Assembly: GCA_002316835.1 (NCBI GenBank)
Contig: DCEG01000060.1
Coordinates: 18,458 to 25,509 of the forward strand
Length of the DNA stretch: 7,052 bases
Direction: 5' to 3'
Origin: Bacteroidales bacterium UBA1035
GTDB lineage: Bacteria > Bacteroidota > Bacteroidia > Bacteroidales > Dysgonomonadaceae
Shown here: positions 6,201 to 7,052 of the stretch, in pieces
How the letters are laid out: each line of letters begins with the position of its first letter
Position numbering within the stretch: position 1 is the stretch's first letter
The notes under the pieces: generated by a model
The model's input: the letters and a program-made list of their open reading frames with translations, nothing else
Databases searched by the model: none
Told to the model about the DNA's origin: nothing
Program-made: the position numbers and the translations under genes

Positions 6201-6230
6201 ACAAAAAAAGAGAGTTAGCTCTTTTTTTGT
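6201..6230. repeat. 12-bp inverted repeat immediately upstream of the TlpA-like gene promoter
   Basis: ACAAAAAAAGAG (6201-6212) and CTCTTTTTTTGT (6219-6230) are perfect inverted copies around the 6-base loop AGTTAG. The left arm starts two bases upstream of the -7 element, so the structure covers the -33 region. As RNA it would form a stem with a T-tract on either strand and could act as a weak bidirectional terminator separating the two divergent units. As DNA it could be an operator. No choice can be made from the sequence. Confidence 0.6.
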
Positions 6231-6444
6231 AATATTTTTCACAATCTGAATAATAAACAAAAGTGAAATCCGTTTATAAAAATAAACGAAATAGACTTAC
6301 CCATGCCTGATTTTATTCAGCGGCACCCATCGAACGAAAATATTAATGCGAAAACTCCCGGCCGCTTAATTGTTTACATTATTCTTCAATACGCAATTTC
6401 ACTTCGTGTAGAGAAAAAACTGCCTATTCCTTTAAATTCATTCA

Positions 6445-6488
6445 TTATCAATTGACTTTTTACTATCTTTGAACAATTAAATTGATAA
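6445..6488 (+). promoter_or_regulatory. rpe promoter flanked by a 9-bp inverted repeat
   Basis: TATCTTTG (6464-6471) is a perfect TAnnTTTG -7 element; transcription would start near 6478, about 15 bases before the ATG at 6493. There is no good -33 at the normal distance (TTGAC at 6452-6456 is too close). TTATCAATT (6445-6453) and AATTGATAA (6480-6488) are perfect inverted copies on either side of the -7 element. The right arm overlaps an 11-bp palindrome, CAATTAAATTG (6474-6484). This could be an operator pair. Confidence 0.5.
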
Positions 6489-6492
6489 CGAT

Positions 6493-7052
6493 ATGAGTCA
6501 TTTAGTTGCGCCTTCGTTGCTGGCAGCAAATTTTCTAAATCTTGAAAAAGACATTGAGATGCTTAATCGGAGTGAAGCCGATTGGATACATCTCGATATA
6601 ATGGATGGTGTTTTTGTTCCTAATATTTCATTTGGATTTCCTGTTATTAATTTGCTTAAAGCAAAAACTCAAAAACCGTTGGATGTGCATTTGATGATTG
6701 TACAACCTGAAAAATTTGTTTCTGAAATTGCTGAAGCCGGAGCATATATGATGAATGTACATTACGAAGCTAGTACACATTTGCATCGGGTGATTGATGA
6801 AATCAAAAAACACGGGATGAAAGCGGGTGTAACGTTAAATCCCCACACACCTGTATTGCTGCTCGAAGACATTATCAAGGATTTAGATATGGTTTTGCTC
6901 ATGTCGGTTAATCCTGGTTTTGGCGGACAAAAATTTATAGAACATTCGGTTGAAAAAGTAGCTGCATTGAAAAATATGATTCTCCGGAAAAACGCCCAAA
7001 CTCTTATTGAAGTGGATGGCGGTGTAAACCTTGAAACCGGAAAAAGACTGGT
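6493..7052 (+). CDS. rpe: Ribulose-phosphate 3-epimerase, 3'-truncated by the window edge
   Basis: The frame starting at the ATG at 6493 is open to the right edge, giving about 187 residues of a family usually near 215-225 long, so roughly the last 30-35 are missing. The enzyme interconverts D-ribulose 5-phosphate and D-xylulose 5-phosphate in the cytoplasmic pentose phosphate pathway, using a metal ion in a TIM barrel. Family motifs are in order: VAPSLLAANF (5-14), IHLDIMDGVFVPN (32-44) with metal ligands H33 and D35 (D35 also an acid/base catalyst), LDVHLMI (63-69) with H66, LLMSVNPGFGGQKF (135-148), the phosphate-binding and active-site loop region, and IEVDGGV (172-178) with D175 as the other ligand and catalytic Asp. 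All expected residues are present. The start has no clear Shine-Dalgarno but follows a good -7 element by about 21 bases. It is divergent from the TlpA-like gene, with no functional link evident. Confidence 0.97.
   Translation, partial: MSHLVAPSLLAANFLNLEKDIEMLNRSEADWIHLDIMDGVFVPNISFGFPVINLLKAKTQKPLDVHLMIVQPEKFVSEIAEAGAYMMNVHYEASTHLHRVIDEIKKHGMKAGVTLNPHTPVLLLEDIIKDLDMVLLMSVNPGFGGQKFIEHSVEKVAALKNMILRKNAQTLIEVDGGVNLETGKRL

Larger units (their letters stand above)
6160..6492. other. Divergent intergenic region between the TlpA-like gene and rpe
   Basis: These 333 bp hold the leaders and promoters of two genes pointing away from each other. Besides the elements listed separately, CGTTTAT (6271-6277) and ATAAACG (6282-6288) form a 7-bp inverted repeat around AAAA. 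A somewhat GC-richer patch lies at about 6301-6365. A 50-codon ATG frame runs from 6303 to 6455 on the plus strand (MPDFIQRHPSNENINAK at its start), with no ribosome site and no recognisable domain; I do not call it a gene. No tRNA-like or known riboswitch structure was seen. Confidence 0.6.

Noticed and set aside
6628..6813. 61-codon minus-strand open frame
   Set aside because: It is antisense to rpe, whose catalytic motifs are intact in the plus-strand frame.

Overview
The window looks like core chromosome of a Bacteroidota bacterium, most likely order Bacteroidales. Three things suggest this. Most genes are preceded by the TAnnTTTG type of -7 promoter element instead of a sigma-70 -10 box, and lack a clear Shine-Dalgarno at the usual distance. 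The protein families are typical of the phylum: a DUF4369-TlpA lipoprotein, an Amidase_3 enzyme with a C-terminal SPOR-like region, a single MCE protein next to it, and a secreted EndA-type nuclease with the 'NRNPFIDYPE' end. The base composition is AT-leaning with A-rich leaders. Genus is not assignable by eye.

Layout: six genes lie on the minus strand and one on the plus strand. Reading along the minus strand from the right: a thioredoxin-fold lipoprotein (6159-5044) ends in a clear intrinsic terminator (about 5017-4992). Next comes a two-gene unit, an N-acetylmuramoyl-L-alanine amidase (4907-3819) and an MCE/MlaD-like protein (3807-2905), separated by 11 bp. A 375-bp AT-rich gap rich in inverted repeats precedes dnaA (2529-1129). 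After dnaA, a 77-bp gap with its own likely promoter leads to a secreted endonuclease I-family nuclease (1051-185). Five bases further on, a secreted metallophosphoesterase begins (179) and runs off the left edge. At the right, ribulose-phosphate 3-epimerase (rpe, 6493 onward) is divergent from the thioredoxin gene and runs off the right edge.

How they fit together: four or five of the products act in the cell envelope or outside it. These are a wall hydrolase, an inner-membrane-anchored lipid-transport type protein, a thiol oxidoreductase lipoprotein, and a nuclease followed by a phosphoesterase that could together degrade extracellular nucleic acid or phosphoesters. DnaA (replication initiation) and Rpe (pentose phosphate pathway) are cytoplasmic housekeeping proteins.

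I see no mobile element, CRISPR array, tRNA, rRNA, defence island or toxin-antitoxin pair, and no clearly new system. The points that merit a second look are in the intergenic DNA: an 11-bp direct repeat across the amidase promoter, a 12-bp inverted repeat just upstream of the thioredoxin-gene -7 element, a 9-bp inverted repeat flanking the rpe -7 element, and overlapping inverted repeats upstream of dnaA.
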